Positions 1 to 12,300 are shown, counted from the first letter of the stretch. The stretch: 64,000 bases of DNA from Uloborus plumipes (GCA_038373865.1 JAXGGA010005851.1:1-64000); one strand, 5' to 3'. The notes: generated by a model from the letters alone, not told the origin. A program made the numbers and translations.

Positions 1-391
1 ATGTTTACATACAAATGAAAAGTTTTCAACCTCGTGGTTTAAAATTGTCATTTGTGAGAAAATTTCATTGAAATGTGATAAAAATTTACTGTAAATTTTC
101 AAAAGGTTTGATTTGATTCATTTTTATGATGTTTTTTTTAATTTTTGTGAACCATAATTTTAATTTTTCACAAAGCGTCACTTTTTGTTTCAATTTTAAA
201 ATTTAAGCATTTTGCTCAACAAAATATTTCAAAACCTTCTTTCTTTGGTCATTACAAACATGGGCCTACCTATTGTACAAGAGCTACTGGCATTCAGACC
301 TGTGCCTAAAGGAGAAAAAAACTTAAAAGTTTATTAGCATTGATTAATTTTTTGTTTAAATTGTTTTCTTTGCTTTCCATAGTTCTAGAAA
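1..391. other. Sequence upstream of the RRP15 start codon
   Basis: AT-rich sequence with no recognisable protein domain. A pyrimidine-rich stretch ending in AG at 381-382 looks like a splice acceptor just before the RRP15 start, so part of this region is probably an intron behind an unseen 5' untranslated exon. No TATA box or other core promoter element can be assigned. Confidence 0.4.
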
Positions 392-3300
392 ATGGCAACT
401 ACGAAGTCCAAAGTGGAGATCAAACAATGTGATGCATCGGAAAGTGAATTGGAGGAGTCTGATGTAGAGATGCAAAATGAAAATTCTGAAATAAGTGATG
501 AAGAGACCAATATAAATTCTGGAGGAAATTTAGGATGGGCCAGCGCCATGTGTCAAGTTCTTAATGCCCCTGTACGTTCAGAGAATTTCATTTTAAGTAA
601 AGCTAGAAAAGACAATGAAGTAAAAGCAAAAAAGAACGATGACATTGAGCTTGTTGATGAAAGTGGAAATCTTATAAAAAGAGATAAGCCTGAAGAGAAG
701 AAGTTGTTAAAAAGTTTTAGTCAAAAAAGAAAAGAAGCATTTGAAAAGCAGAAACAGGTATAGTTTTTTAATACTGATGTATTTTCTCACTTTAGAATGT
801 TGAATCTTCTCCTTTCATACCAGACTAGCCAGGGTTGTTTGATTTCTTCCGGGGCGGAAAAAACCTGGAAAAAACCGCCCCGGACAAAATAGCATTTTGT
901 CCATTTTGTCCACTTTAAAGAAAATGACAGTTCTTGATTAAAAAATCCAAAGTTAAAAGTAATGTTTTAAAATATTGATTTTTTTCAATGAGGTAAAAGT
1001 TTTATTATTAAAATTAGCACACGTTTATGTATACCAGTAAATATTTAATGAACAACAGATACCATAAAAATATAGTATCTGTATAAAATAAATGAATATT
1101 AGCGATAAGATTTAATGCTTATGAGAGCACACATTAGCAGTAAATAATTTTAAGATGTTTATTTGTTGTGAAGGAGTTTAATTGCCAACAATAAAAGTGT
1201 ATATAAAACATAAAAGTAGAAATAAAAATTTTAAAAGGTTTGAGTCTCAAAATATTAAAAACCCTATGAAGTAAACATTATTTGATGTCAAGAAAGAAAA
1301 TTTAGCCATGAAATGAAATATGTTCCAGTAGTGTAATAACATTAATAAATCCATAAAACAATGCCTTGTACATACATATTTTACAATGGGGCAACATTCA
1401 TTAAATCCTCAAAAAATATAACGTAAAATGACCAAATGAATCAAAATTAAACCAATATTTCTTGTAGCATCTACTGTATTTTCAAATACAATGATATACA
1501 TTTATATGTGTATTTAATTCAAACAAAATTTAACCATAGAATTTATGAGAAAATATCATATAAAGTTTTCTTTTTAAGGGATTGTATTGCGTTACTAAAT
1601 ATCTAAGGTGACAGAATACTCTTTAATTTCTTTTTAAAAATATGTATTAAAGAAAAACACTTTTTTTCTATTTGTCTACTCTATAATAATGTAATTACAC
1701 TCAATAGTTTATTCACTATGTTAAATTTTATTTCTTTCAACTAAAATTAGTTAAAAATTAGGGATGCACCGAGTAGTACTTTGGCCGAGTACCAAGTTGC
1801 AGAGTACCGAGTACATTGTTTTTTTTAAAAATCATTGACATACAGCAGTACAGGGTTAGAAATCATAACAAAATTTTACTGGTCTTCTCGACCAGTGAAC
1901 AGGAATATATACTGGTTAACAGACAACATCACTGGTCCACCTTAAATCATTAACAACATTTTTTTTCTTTAAAAAAATTGGTGGTCCTTGGATTGTTTAT
2001 TATTTTTCTGGTGATTTGAGGCGAGTTTTACTGGTCTGGAACCAATGGACCAGCAGTAAATTCGAACCCTGACATATGAACTGATCATTGGAATGGACCT
2101 CTATATGATAGTTCTTAGAACAAAAATCCCACTGAATTTAACTTATGCATTGTTTAAAATATTTTATTTATTTTGTCAAAAATTTTAGAAAAAGTTATTT
2201 TTAAAATGAAACTACATTAAATGAATAAATATAAAGTATCAATTAAGTTGGAATTATATTAATCTATTATTGATTAGTTCTAATTCTCTAAACTTGAATA
2301 ATTTTCAAAAGCTTTTGGGTATATTAAAATAAAGATTTACTCTATTGAAGCATTACAAACTTCAATATTTTCAAAATTAACTTGAAAATTTCTCACTAGA
2401 TGGCAGTATACCCATAATTTGTTATACTTATACGTAAACTTATATGTAGAATTCAGTCATATTTTATAAATATATTAATTGTAAATGATTGCATTATATA
2501 AAAATGTGCATATTTTTAATTAATTTTAAAAACTGTGTCTTGAATTATTCAATTTTCTACAACTACTCGGTATATGCCGAATACCTGATCCAAATTTGGC
2601 CGAGTACCAAGTACTCAGCAAATTGGTCGAGTAGGCCAAGTACCGAATATTTACCGAGTACTCGGTGCATCCCTATTAAAAATCAATGGGTTAATTGCCG
2701 TTCTTTTTTTCTTCTTTTTTTGTATGATACCACCATTCTTTTTTGGGAAATGGTAATGCAAGGGAGATACTAATTGTGCATCATAACATTTTTATACATC
2801 AAACGTATGAAGAAAGTGTTTTTTTTTTTTTCATTTCTTCCATTTTGTCCAATTTTGTCCATTTCGTCCATTTCTTCCGGTGTCCCGGACTTTTTGCAAA
2901 AAAGTGGACGAAACGACAACCCTGAGACTAGCTGACCCGGCGAACTCTGTTCCGCCTTAAAGGCAATAAATAAGCAAATTTTTGAATTTAGTAATTTTTT
3001 TAATTAGAAAATACAAAAAAAAATTAAGTACCTACATTAATCATTCATTATTGTTTCTGTATTTTAGTACATAGGTTGTTCTTCATTTAAGTACCTTGTG
3101 ATACACAACATTTTTTGTTTTATTATCAGGCGCAAAAACAAACAACGCAGATGGTCTTCCGAACCGTGAACATGCCACATATCATTGACCATGGGAAAAA
3201 CAGTCATGTTCTAGATTCAAGCCACAAACTTTTAAGGATTGGCCTTGTGATTTGTTGATGGTCATGACAAATGCAAGACGGATCGGAAATTGAAGTCTTT

Positions 3301-6300
3301 TAAATTCAAACGGTATATCGGTTGGGATCATCGGTATCCTCGGAATGAGCAATCGTTTCTGACAGCTTATCACATATAAATTTCAAGGGAAGTAACGCGT
3401 TTGTTTATAATTTACTTCACAAAAAAGTCAAATAACACTCAACGCACCGCTAACTTACAACCTGTTTACAGCGCTCCGGAAGCTGCCAGAACATGTGCTT
3501 TATGTCGCTCAGCCATGGAGGTGTCAAAAAAGGCTTAGTGAATAAGACATTTTTTCTATTTATGTAACTGACACACATAAATTATAGCCTATGTCCGTCC
3601 CCTGGCTCTAAGCTACCTACCCACCAATTTTTAGCCATATCGGTACAACCGTTCTTGAGTTATAAATGGTGTAACTAACACGACTTTCTTTTATATATAT
3701 AGATAAGTCCTAGCATGCAGTTGTGTTACGAGATGTGCACTTCGAATTATAATGATCAAAAATGCCGTAAAAACTCCTGACTATCCGCAATATGGGATGG
3801 CACAGTAGCCATGGATAAGTGAATTTGGCAGGTAATTCTCAGAAGAAACAACGCTAGTGTATACAAGAATATTGGAATATGCAAAAAAAAAAAAAAATAA
3901 AAACACTCGAGCATGAACATAAATTTTGGCTAAAAACAGTTACAGAATGGGTAAAATGTGTATGCAAAAGCAAAAAAAAAAAAAAAAAAACCATATTGGG
4001 CTAACATATGCAATAAACTTAACATGAATATAACATTTTATTGCTAAAAACTTGCAGTTACTGTATACACGTAGTTTGGGGTTACAGGGATCTTTTTTTT
4101 TCAATGCAAAAGAAAATGAGCTTTGAAATAACATCCTGCAACATTTGTGTTAACAAAGTTGTTGGGTGTCTTTTCATCCATAAGCTCATTTTCTCTTGCA
4201 TTGAAAAAAGTTTCTTCTAAGACTAAAACCAAGAGTTTTGCAATAAAACATGTTTTTTTTTTTAAATTTTACTTTTTTGCAAAGGTATTTATTTCGTAAA
4301 ATATAAGTTTGGTTGCATCAAAAATGTGGGGAGTAAAGTTGGTTAGTTTTTTAGAACAAAACTGGTCTGAAGTTTTAATCCAACATTAAATAAGCAAATG
4401 TACAGGGATACTACAGACACATGTTTCGGGCTACTAGGAACCCCTTTTTCAATGCAAGAAGTGTGAGCTTTAGGATGAAGAATCATCCGATAAAACCACA
4501 ACTGGTCCACAAACTGGTCTGTTCAGTTGGTTACAAGTTATAAGCATTACTGAAAATGTGTTGAGGAAAAAAGGTTAGTCTTTTCAAATAAAACTAGTTT
4601 GGTCGTTTGATTACGAGGGTTCAGGATTTTTCAGAGTCCTTTTTTTGTGAAAAGTTAAATAATTCTATGAAAGCTCAAATAATTTTGCAAAGATATAAAT
4701 AAATAATTAAGAGAAAAAAAATCGAATTTATAGATACCATAATGTATTTGAGGGGGGAGATGGCACAAATTGCACTATTGAAAATTTTAATTGGTGCTTC
4801 TGAGGCCTCCCGAATGTATCATAAGGGTTTGATATATTTAGTTAATTTCAAGTAAGAAACTAAAGTAAATATATCCCTCTTAAATATTTTATGTGAAAGA
4901 CACATTTTTCCTTCTCAGGACCCACTTTACGTTTTTTTAAATTTTCAATATTTATTTAATTATTTTACTTAATTTGAATTTTCTTTAAACAATATTTTTA
5001 TGATGTATTGAGCCATCTTTCACGTTTTTTTCTTGATTTGTTTTATTTTTAAGGGGAAGTAGGCTAAAAAAAGATGAAGTCTAAAAAAGTGAAATACAAA
5101 TGACTAAACTATGCTGTAAAAGTTTTAAGGCCTTCTTTTTTCAGCTATTTTATCAACTTCAAACAATGTTGGGTGTAATGCCGTAAGTATAAATATTATT
5201 TAAAAACGAAATAATATTTAACAAACAGTTTAATTTATACACAAGAAGATAAATTAGAAGCAAAGTAAAATGTCAATGAATTTTTTAACTCTAATTTCAC
5301 CTGTAAGTTAGTTTCATGTTCAAAGTCAGCATATTTACCTGTAGTATCATTTTTTAAATTTGGCTGAAGTAAATCAGCTTTACACTTAGTAAAAAATCTC
5401 TTAAGCACATACCATTCTTATGTCGATTCAAGAATTTTATGTTACCAAATTTTCTTGTGTTTAAATTTGATGCAAAGTTTATTTAAAAGTATTATTTCTT
5501 TCATTGATTGTTGTAATAGTGGCTGTTTTGGGAATTTTAAGACAATACATTTTAGTGAATATTTATTATAATTTTTCAGAAAGCATTATGGGAGGCAATG
5601 TGTAGAGTGAAGCCTGACATCAGGCAGCGAGAAAAAGAAAGAGAGCTGGTAAAAATCGCTACTAGGTAATAATTTTATTTTGCATTGTTCCTTGTGAACA
5701 TTAATATTTACATAGAGGTGCCTTAAAACTTAATGCTATATAAAAAAAAAACTAAATGGTGTGTTGTATTATTTATTAATACCCTGAACACTGGTTAATT
5801 GAATCAGCCGCTTTAACGTGTGTGAATCAAATTGTCTTTATTAAATCAAAACTATTTAAAACAAACTTGATTCATATAGGCGGCGGCCACTGTATTTACA
5901 TTTTATGGCATGAATGCTGATTTGATAATGATTACGAGAAGATATTGATTACACTTGCTCATTCCTAAACATTATTTTAGTTTTAATGCCGTATATTAAC
6001 ACTACACATTAACTCTTTAATTGTATTGACATGCTTATTATAATAAATACAAAAATGTGCTATTATTATTCTAGGGGTGTGGTCCATCTTTTTAACACTG
6101 TACATGAACATCAGAAATCTACAAAAGTAAAAAAGGCAAAAGCTTCAAAAAGGAGTGAAAAGCTTAATGTTGTAAAAGGAAACTTTATGGACATTTTAAA
6201 AGGTTATGAAAAGCAGGATAAGTTAGCTCAGGTATGGTTTAATTTTTGTCTTTCTACTAATTAATTATTTGGGAGGTCTTTTTTAGGAATTGTCTGAATC

Positions 6301-7395
6301 AGAGTTTTTTTTTTAAAAAGTTAGAGGTCACTAGTATGATTAGTATTGATAACCAGTCTTTTCTTGCTAAAATTTTCTTCAGTCTACGCTAATATTTCCT
6401 TGTTATTTATAATTTCCCTTAATTCATCTAGTTATTTCATGCATTCTAAAGTATGCTAATGCAATGTAAATTGCTTTCAAACTACCTTTTCTTTTGATTC
6501 TTTCCTCCAAACTAAACTAATTCCCTAAATATTGTTTCCCAATGACAGAACTATTCATTTAATATAGTGTGTCTTACCTTGTTATTGTCATTAAAAAAAA
6601 AAAAAAAAAAAAAAAAAGAAAAAATCCTGGATAAAGTGGGAAAGTGGCTTTTCAAATAATTAAGAGGTGGCTTAAAAGGCAACTGAGCATTGGTTACAAA
6701 TGCTAAATTGACGCTTTTGTGCTTAAAAAAAAAAAAAAAAAAAAACAAGTTATAGAAAAAAGTATTTTGTTAATCATAAGTGCTTTCCATCATTTTCTCC
6801 TCTTTGAAATCGAAAAGTATCATATAATCGGACTAAAAGACATACAAATTTAGAAATTATATGCATCTAAAATCTTTTTTTTAAAAGAAATGTCTAGTTA
6901 TTAATTTCTTCACACTTGCTAAATGTCTGTAATCTACAACTAATTGGATTACACACACCAAATTTGAATGTTCTCTATGGCCACAATTTTGATTTTTTCT
7001 TTGTTACAAATATTTCAGTGAACAACTGAAAATACATGATCTGAATATTTATTTTTCATTCCCTAGATATTGCTATCTTTTACCTTTACTTTGCTACACT
7101 TTTTTCTTTGAATGAAATCAGCACAATTTTTTGCTAGCTAACAAACATTTTTTATTTTCCAAAATTAAAATAACGTGTTTTTTAAAGTTTTAATCAAGCT
7201 AAATTTAATAAACTAGTTTTTATTTTAAAACTCTTTTGCAAAGTGAAGAAAAAGTAATGCTATAAATTTCTTTCCTAGGCTGATCCAGTTCTTGAAAAAT
7301 CAAAACAAGAAGAAACATGGAGTATACTGAAAGATGATTTTATGATGGGAGCTGAAATGAAAGATTGGGATAAAGAAAGTGATGACGATAAATAA
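392..7395 (+). CDS. RRP15: RRP15-like ribosomal RNA-processing protein (4 exons, 241 aa)
   Basis: Coding exons are 392-757, 5580-5665, 6075-6231 and 7279-7395. All introns are GT-AG and the sum is 242 codons including the stop. An in-frame TAG at 386-388 fixes the ATG at 392. The N-terminal third is acidic and low in complexity. The conserved core follows: [15 protein letters not shown], then [20 protein letters not shown], then [17 protein letters not shown], and the ending [17 protein letters not shown], which is close to the C-terminal motif of animal RRP15. The family is nucleolar and needed for pre-60S maturation (family knowledge). Length is slightly below the human protein. Intron 1 (758-5579) is swollen by a Helitron and nested hAT elements; intron 2 is short (409 bp). 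The gene is tail-to-tail with Akt. Identification rests on several ungapped motifs in the right order. Confidence 0.93.
1759..2675. mobile_element. hAT-type MITE nested in the 830-2924 element
   Basis: Perfect 17-bp terminal inverted repeats TAGGGATGCACCGAGTA, flanked by a perfect 8-bp TSD TTAAAAAT (1751-1758 and 2676-2683). Both ends carry many subterminal copies of a CGAGTACC-like motif, probably transposase-binding repeats. There is no coding capacity. It inserted after the outer element. Confidence 0.9.
1851..2071. mobile_element. Possible third-level MITE inside the 1759-2675 element
   Basis: Starts CAGGGTTAGAAAT and ends in a near inverse (AAATTCGAACCCTG), with repeated ACTGGTC/GACCAGT motifs inside. 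Flanks share only an imperfect GACATA-like duplication, so the exact insertion is not proven. Confidence 0.4.
2928..3703 (-). mobile_element. Internally deleted Helitron (both ends present)
   Basis: Read on the - strand it starts with TC (3703-3702) in the TCTATATATATAAAAG-type 5' end. It ends in CTAG (2931-2928), preceded by a short GC-rich hairpin (GGCGGAAC...GTTCGCC). Host bases A and T abut the ends, as expected for Helitron insertion between A and T. Between the ends lies only the last part of a Helitron helicase. The CTAG terminus overlaps the 8-bp TSD of the hAT at 830-2924, so the hAT hit the Helitron's 3' edge later. Confidence 0.82.
3083..3373 (-). pseudogene. C-terminal fragment of Helitron Rep/helicase
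   Basis: Translation on the - strand gives the C-terminal Pif1-like helicase block of Helitron proteins: [16 protein letters not shown] (motif VI region), CGLNLE, CFSHGQ, then [19 protein letters not shown] and a terminal VVYHKVLK. An in-frame TGA follows CFSHGQ at about 3179-3181, and the rest of the protein is missing. It is a non-functional remnant inside the short Helitron at 2928-3703. Confidence 0.85.
3704..5579. other. Rest of RRP15 intron 1
   Basis: AT-rich intron with homopolymer A/T tracts (3883-3898, 3971-3990). Apart from the fold-back repeat at about 4085-4485 I see no gene or classifiable element. Confidence 0.5.
4085..4485. repeat. Fold-back repeat with three copies of one motif
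   Basis: The motif TTTTTCAATGCAA followed by a GAGCTT-type tail occurs at about 4090, inverted at about 4182-4210, and direct again at about 4445. The first two copies form an imperfect hairpin. No TSD was found, so the element class is unknown. Confidence 0.5.
6232..7278. other. RRP15 intron 3
   Basis: AT-rich intron with two long A-tracts (6592-6616 and 6725-6744) bracketing about 110 bp. They resemble tails of short retroposed fragments, but no SINE promoter boxes are recognisable. Confidence 0.4.
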
Positions 7396-7826
7396 ATTAT
7401 ATTTGCAGATGTGTGTAACTTTTAATGACTTAAAACTTTTGAAATAATTTTATTTTAGACACTGAAGACATTTTCAAATGTTTTTAAATCTTCGTCTTAT
7501 TCAGAATCACACAACCCAGTCTATTTAAATTTTCTCGAAATTTTCTATCCTGCAAGTGACTCAATGAAATAATTATAAATTTAAGAGATCAACAAAGGAA
7601 GCAGTAGAGGTGTATCGAGTAGCCAAGTACTCAGTAGGACATGATACATCACAATTTAAAATACAATGATTTTAAAAATTAGAATATTTTCATAGCAGTT
7701 TTTACTTATTTTTTTTCTCTTCCTTGTCCAAAGTAGTCACCACCTTTTTCTTATTGTTATAAAAATAACTTAATTTTTTTTTCTACACATTGTTATCACT
7801 ATGCCAAAAAGTTGAATCTGCTAAAC
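7396..7826. other. RRP15 3' flank
   Basis: Probable 3' untranslated region. No clean AATAAA is placed well after the stop. At about 7605-7640 a short stretch with CGAGTAG and AAGTACTCAGTA resembles the subterminal repeats of the MITE at 1759-2675, suggesting a small relic of that family. Confidence 0.4.
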
Positions 7827-8513
7827 CAGGGGTGGCCAACCCGCGGCACGCGTGCCACAGTGTGGCACGGCAGAGCAGTAACAGTGGCACGCAAAGACTT
7901 TTTTAAAAAATTCCAAAATTGAGGGGAAAATGTCTATCTGAAAAATATTAATGAAAACCAAAACCCTTGAACTGAATAATTTAATGATATTATGCAGATT
8001 AAGCTTTAGGAGGCTGGCTTACTAATTGTCTTAACTACAATATTGCAAAGTACTTAGCGTTAGCTTCGGACATCCAACGAAAGCTGTGACGACAATGCTT
8101 TGTAAAGCATATTTGTGCTTGACACGAATGAAACTTTCGAGGCTGCAGAATGGATTCTTGATCTGCAATAGTTTCACCAACGGATGATGAAATTTTTTTT
8201 AAAAAAAGTTAACTCTGCAAAGAAATTAAGAAACCAGATTATACAAAATGCGGTCTGGTTGCACAAATGAAGATTCTTAAATTGTTTTTGTTACATTACT
8301 TGAACATGATTTGGGAAAAAATCTTCAAAAGCATCATCGAATTATTTATCACAAACTCCTTGCCAAAGAATGAGACTTTTTCTCTGCTTGTGACCCTGTA
8401 GCGTTCACTGTAATAGCAAACTACGAATTAGAGCCATGAATGTTTTGTGAACCAGGAGAAAAAGGAGAGCATGGCAAGTTACTCCTTCATTGAAATGTGC
8501 TATAGCTGTCCAA

Positions 8514-9153
8514 TAGGGTAGGGCGAAAAATAAAAAAAAATTCAGATCAACTTCTAATAGTTGCCAAAAGTTGTCTTTGGTGATAGTTAGCTTTTGTGCA
8601 AAATTTGAGACAAATCGGTTAATATCTTCAGGGGGCGCTGCAATCGCAAAGTTTTACCATTGCTTTGTTATGGATTTTAACTTTAAAATATCAACAAGAA
8701 TGCCTTTAGCTAGTCTCTTTGTGTTTTTTTTTTTACACAAAAGATGTTTTCATGCATTAAAAGCATATGAAATGACTCACAAACATTATTTTATATGATA
8801 TATTTATATTTAAAAAAAAATCACCTTTTTTTACGTTTTTGTTTCTTTTTAAATGCTTGAAATATAAATATCACATAAATTAATTTTTTGTGAGTTATTT
8901 CGTATGCTTTGAATGCTTGAATATATCTTAGGAGTAAAAAAAATGCAATGAGATTAGTTAACGGCATTGTTTTTCATATTTTAACCATAAAATCCCGATA
9001 AAAGCTATGATAAAACTTTGCGATCGCAGCGCCCCCTGAAGATATTAACCGATTTGTCTCAAATTTTGCACAAAAGCTAACTATCACCACAGACAACTTT
9101 TGGCAACTATTAGAAGTTGATCTGGAAAACTTTTTATTTTTCGCCCCACACTA
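8514..9153. mobile_element. Palindromic MITE nested in the 7827-10312 hAT
   Basis: The two halves are near-complete inverted repeats of each other; the arms are strongest over about 8514-8680 and 8990-9153 and contain the shared CAGGGGGCGCTGC block. It is flanked by a perfect 8-bp TSD CTGTCCAA (8506-8513 and 9154-9161). It has no coding capacity and would fold into a long hairpin. Confidence 0.88.
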
Positions 9154-9487
9154 CTGTCCAAGGGAAAAATAGTCATAAGATTTTGGAATTTTAGAGAGTG
9201 TGTTTTTTTTAAATGTCTGAAAGGAAAGCAATGAAGACTTGCTACTTAGGAATGAAGAATATCAATTGAATTTAGCTATGTCATCTCTTATTATCCGGCG
9301 TTTAAGTAATATAAATTTAAGATAGTACAAAAAAAGTTTCCTGAACCAGTATAGGCCGTTTGCATTCTTTTATGATGAAACTTCATTTTCTTTCTACCTA
9401 CTTTGGTGAAAAAAAAATAACGCATTAAATTTAATACTGAAAGTATCAACCCAAATTTAAAAATTTTCCAATGACATATGGAGAAAT

Positions 9488-9703
9488 TTGCACATCTATT
9501 TTAAGTATTCATTCAGTGTTAGATTTGATGATTTTCAGGGTGCTAAAAAAAATCTGCTTTTTTCAAATTCTTTATCTATTTCTCTGCAAGACACTACTTT
9601 GACATTTGATACCCTGAGGTCCCCCGCACCTCAAGACACTACTTGTTACCCTTCTGAGATTCAATCAGAATTACTGATCTGTTGCATGGATAATCAAATG
9701 TAA
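9488..9703 (+). pseudogene. hAT transposase remnant (ZBED/FAM200-like C-terminal part)
   Basis: The frame reads FSVRFDDFQGAKKNLLFSNS and then PSEIQSELLICCMDNQ. This follows the RFxDF...LFSNPF...P.E.Q.ELIDLQ pattern near the C-terminus of animal hAT transposases of the ZBED5/FAM200 group. Flanking frames are broken, so this is a decayed part of the element's own transposase. Confidence 0.65.
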
Positions 9704-10340
9704 GAGCTTACTTCAACAGAAAGTCATCCACGTTATATAGAAATTTGGACATTTGTACTAACAATTTCTTTTTCACATTTACACAGCCGCTGATGCTGTA
9801 GTTGATTTGGTTCAAAATGTGCTTCTAAACAAATATTTTTTGCTATGAATGCAGACAAATCAAAATACTGTTGAATAATAATTGATAGCACTTAAAACAC
9901 TTAAACTTCTTAGGATTCTCAAGAGCTAATCCTGAAATTAAAGACTTGGTAAAAAAGATATAGAATCATAAACCACATTAAGTACAGACTGTTAATTTTT
10001 AGAGTAGAATGTTTGATGTTATTTGTTTCTTTTTTAAGCACAAGCCAACTGACAGAACCAATAAAAGTATTTATTAACGATAACTCTTAAGTTCGGACTT
10101 GCTTTATCTTTATTATCATTTAGATTTCAATTGCTCAGATTTACAAGAAAAGAGAAAAAAATGTTTCATTGGAGTAAGAATTACATAGTCAGCTAATCTA
10201 AAATCTATTTGTAACTTTTTAAAAGTTTTCAGTTTGTTGGAAAAAATACAATGCGGCACGCTGAGCTTTTTCTCTCCAGATCCACTCTCCCTAAAAAGGT
10301 TGGCCACCCCTGTGCTAAACTATGGTTTAAAAAATGTATT

Positions 10341-10360
10341 TGTGTGTGTGTGTGTGTGTG
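10341..10360. repeat. (GT)n microsatellite
   Basis: Ten uninterrupted TG dinucleotides just outside the right TSD of the 7827-10312 hAT. Confidence 0.9.
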
Positions 10361-12300
10361 CAATCTAAATTTCCGAAAAAATGATTTGAAATGAATTGGA
10401 ATATGATTTAAAGGGTTTTTGTTATCAGTCTCTGAATATTCATCTTATGGATCACTTAGACTTCCTGGCCGAAATAAATTGTAAAACTAATATCTGACTA
10501 GGACTTAGCCAAGAGGTCTGTACTCCCCCTCCTCTTCCTGAAAGATGTCTGTTTTTTCTCAGTTCACATTAATAAAGTCAACATTTTCCCTGAAACAGTA
10601 ATATTCAATAAAAGCATTATTTTTTCTTTAACTGTTCCCAAAAAACAACAGTTTTCTCTTGTTTCCGAATCAATTCAGTACACAAGAACCACCATTGAAG
10701 TTAAGTCCATGGGTGCAAGTTAGGCCATGCTTCCAAGACTGAAAATATTTGAGACCCCCCCCCCATGCATACCCAAGAAAATAAACCAAAAAAATACATA
10801 TATTGTTCATTTAATTGTCTAAACTGGGGGGGGGGGGGGCGGCCTTAATTTTACTTTTAGCAGCAAGATTATTGTTTTAAGTATAGTAATCGAGAGGGGG
10901 GGGGGAGATTTATCAAGACTTTAGTTCAAAAAACCTATTTTTAGACTATGTTTATTAGGATAAGGTGGGGCAATTTTTGAGGACGTTAGAGAAGAAGGCA
11001 CATAAAATGAAATCCTAAAAACGAAATTGTAGGTCATATTTGATGCAGTTAAGGGAAGGGAATGCATGGGGTTCAAAGAGAATCAACATCGACAAAGGAA
11101 TTATGCCATTGCAGTTCGTTTATTCAGAAAGAGAAAGAAAGTCTTCGATACAACTAAATTTGGATTGGAATAATGATTAAAATGTACTTTTAAAAAATCT
11201 GATTTTATATTCCCTCCAGTTTTGTTTTCTTTGGAAGTAAATATTGAAGGAATGAGCTCGATTTTTTCTGTCCCATAGTCCGTCTTGGCAATTTTATCAA
11301 GACGGAAATCCGTCCTGAGACGGAAGGTCTTGCATCCATGGTTATGTCATTCTGCAGATTTTCTACAGGTCCATCATTGAAACCAAAAAAATTTTGCAGA
11401 AATCAGCAAAATCTCCGAAGCTTTCTAGCCAAATTTTGTAAAGGCATTGTACAATCTTTTTCCTCTTTATAAATCGAGTTTTGATCTAGATTAGTGTGTT
11501 TTTTGAGAAATTTAGATCTACTTCTAGTTAAAAACATGCACAAAAAGTTTGAAATTTTAAAGCAACTCGCAGAAAAACAGATTACTTAATTATTCAAACT
11601 TCAAAATGCGACAACCCTATGATTGGACCATTTTTTCTTCCATCATCCCTATCCAGACTTGCCTCTGCCCAGACCTTTCATTCCATTTTTGTATTTTCTT
11701 ATATTTTTTTCAAAATTGAATAATATTTCATCTGTAAAATATAGTTATTCACAGACCCAATAGATGGCGTGGCTATCAGCACTGATCTGTAACGCAATGA
11801 TCCCAAAGCTGCATCGAAGTGCGTAGCCGAATACCACCTGCTCCAATTTTTTTTTTGTTTTCTACCCATTTTGAACCGAAGGTGAGTCAAAATTGCCGTT
11901 TCATTACTGAAATCTTCGGCTCAAATGAAAATATTTTTGTTTGTGATATTCTCAATGTTTTAAAATCATAAAATAACAGGAAGGAAATGTCAGAGTATAT
12001 GTGTATCATTTTTTTTGCATCCATTACAGGAATTGAAAGTTTAGCTTTTAAGATAATTTCTTAATCGTCTACAATGCGATAACTCACACTTTTTCATGTT
12101 ATTTTTCATCCAAACTTTTTATTTGGAACGTTTTGGTATTTGAAAAATTCGGCAAAATTTATAAAACTATAAAATAGTTTAGGAATGTTGTGTTTTATAC
12201 CTACAAATACAAAATGATTTAAATTGAGAAGTTGTGGCTCCGAGTTACTGTGCTTGTGTTAAAATCAGCTTGTTAAGAAATGAAAGCAAAGTGGAAAATT
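10361..12300. other. RRP15-Akt intergenic sequence
   Basis: No gene seen. It contains a C-run near 10757, G-runs near 10827 and 10897, and a short inverted-repeat stretch with GTCCGTCTTG / CAAGACGGA at 11278-11307. No element with clear TSDs was found. Confidence 0.45.

Larger units (their letters stand above)
830..2924. mobile_element. hAT-type non-autonomous element (outer, RRP15 intron 1)
   Basis: Ends are CAGGGTTGT and its inverse ACAACCCTG, flanked by a perfect 8-bp duplication AGACTAGC (822-829 and 2925-2932), the hallmark of hAT insertion. Subterminal tandem copies of a TTTTGTCCA-like motif occur near both ends (about 893-915 and 2842-2872). No transposase is visible. Its middle is interrupted by another hAT at 1759-2675. 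Confidence 0.88.
7827..10312 (+). mobile_element. hAT element with degenerate transposase
   Basis: Perfect 15-bp inverted termini CAGGGGTGGCCAACC / GGTTGGCCACCCCTG, flanked by a perfect 8-bp TSD TGCTAAAC (7819-7826 and 10313-10320). The interior carries broken transposase similarity on the + strand (best seen at 9500-9700) and is interrupted by a palindromic element at 8514-9153. It lies between the 3' ends of RRP15 and Akt. Confidence 0.9.

Noticed and set aside
260..337. 25-codon open frame upstream of RRP15
   Set aside because: Lies before a likely splice acceptor at 381-382 and has no recognisable motif. It could be a chance upstream frame in an intron.
6551..6748. Phe-rich open frames over A/T tracts (also 14843-15037 and 22112-22399)
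   Set aside because: Products of homopolymer tracts, with no conservation signal or domain.
10826..10841. G-runs here and at 16201, 39646, 45688 and 54520 as functional quadruplexes
   Set aside because: They are single homopolymer runs, mostly at repeat edges, without the four-tract pattern needed for a clear call.
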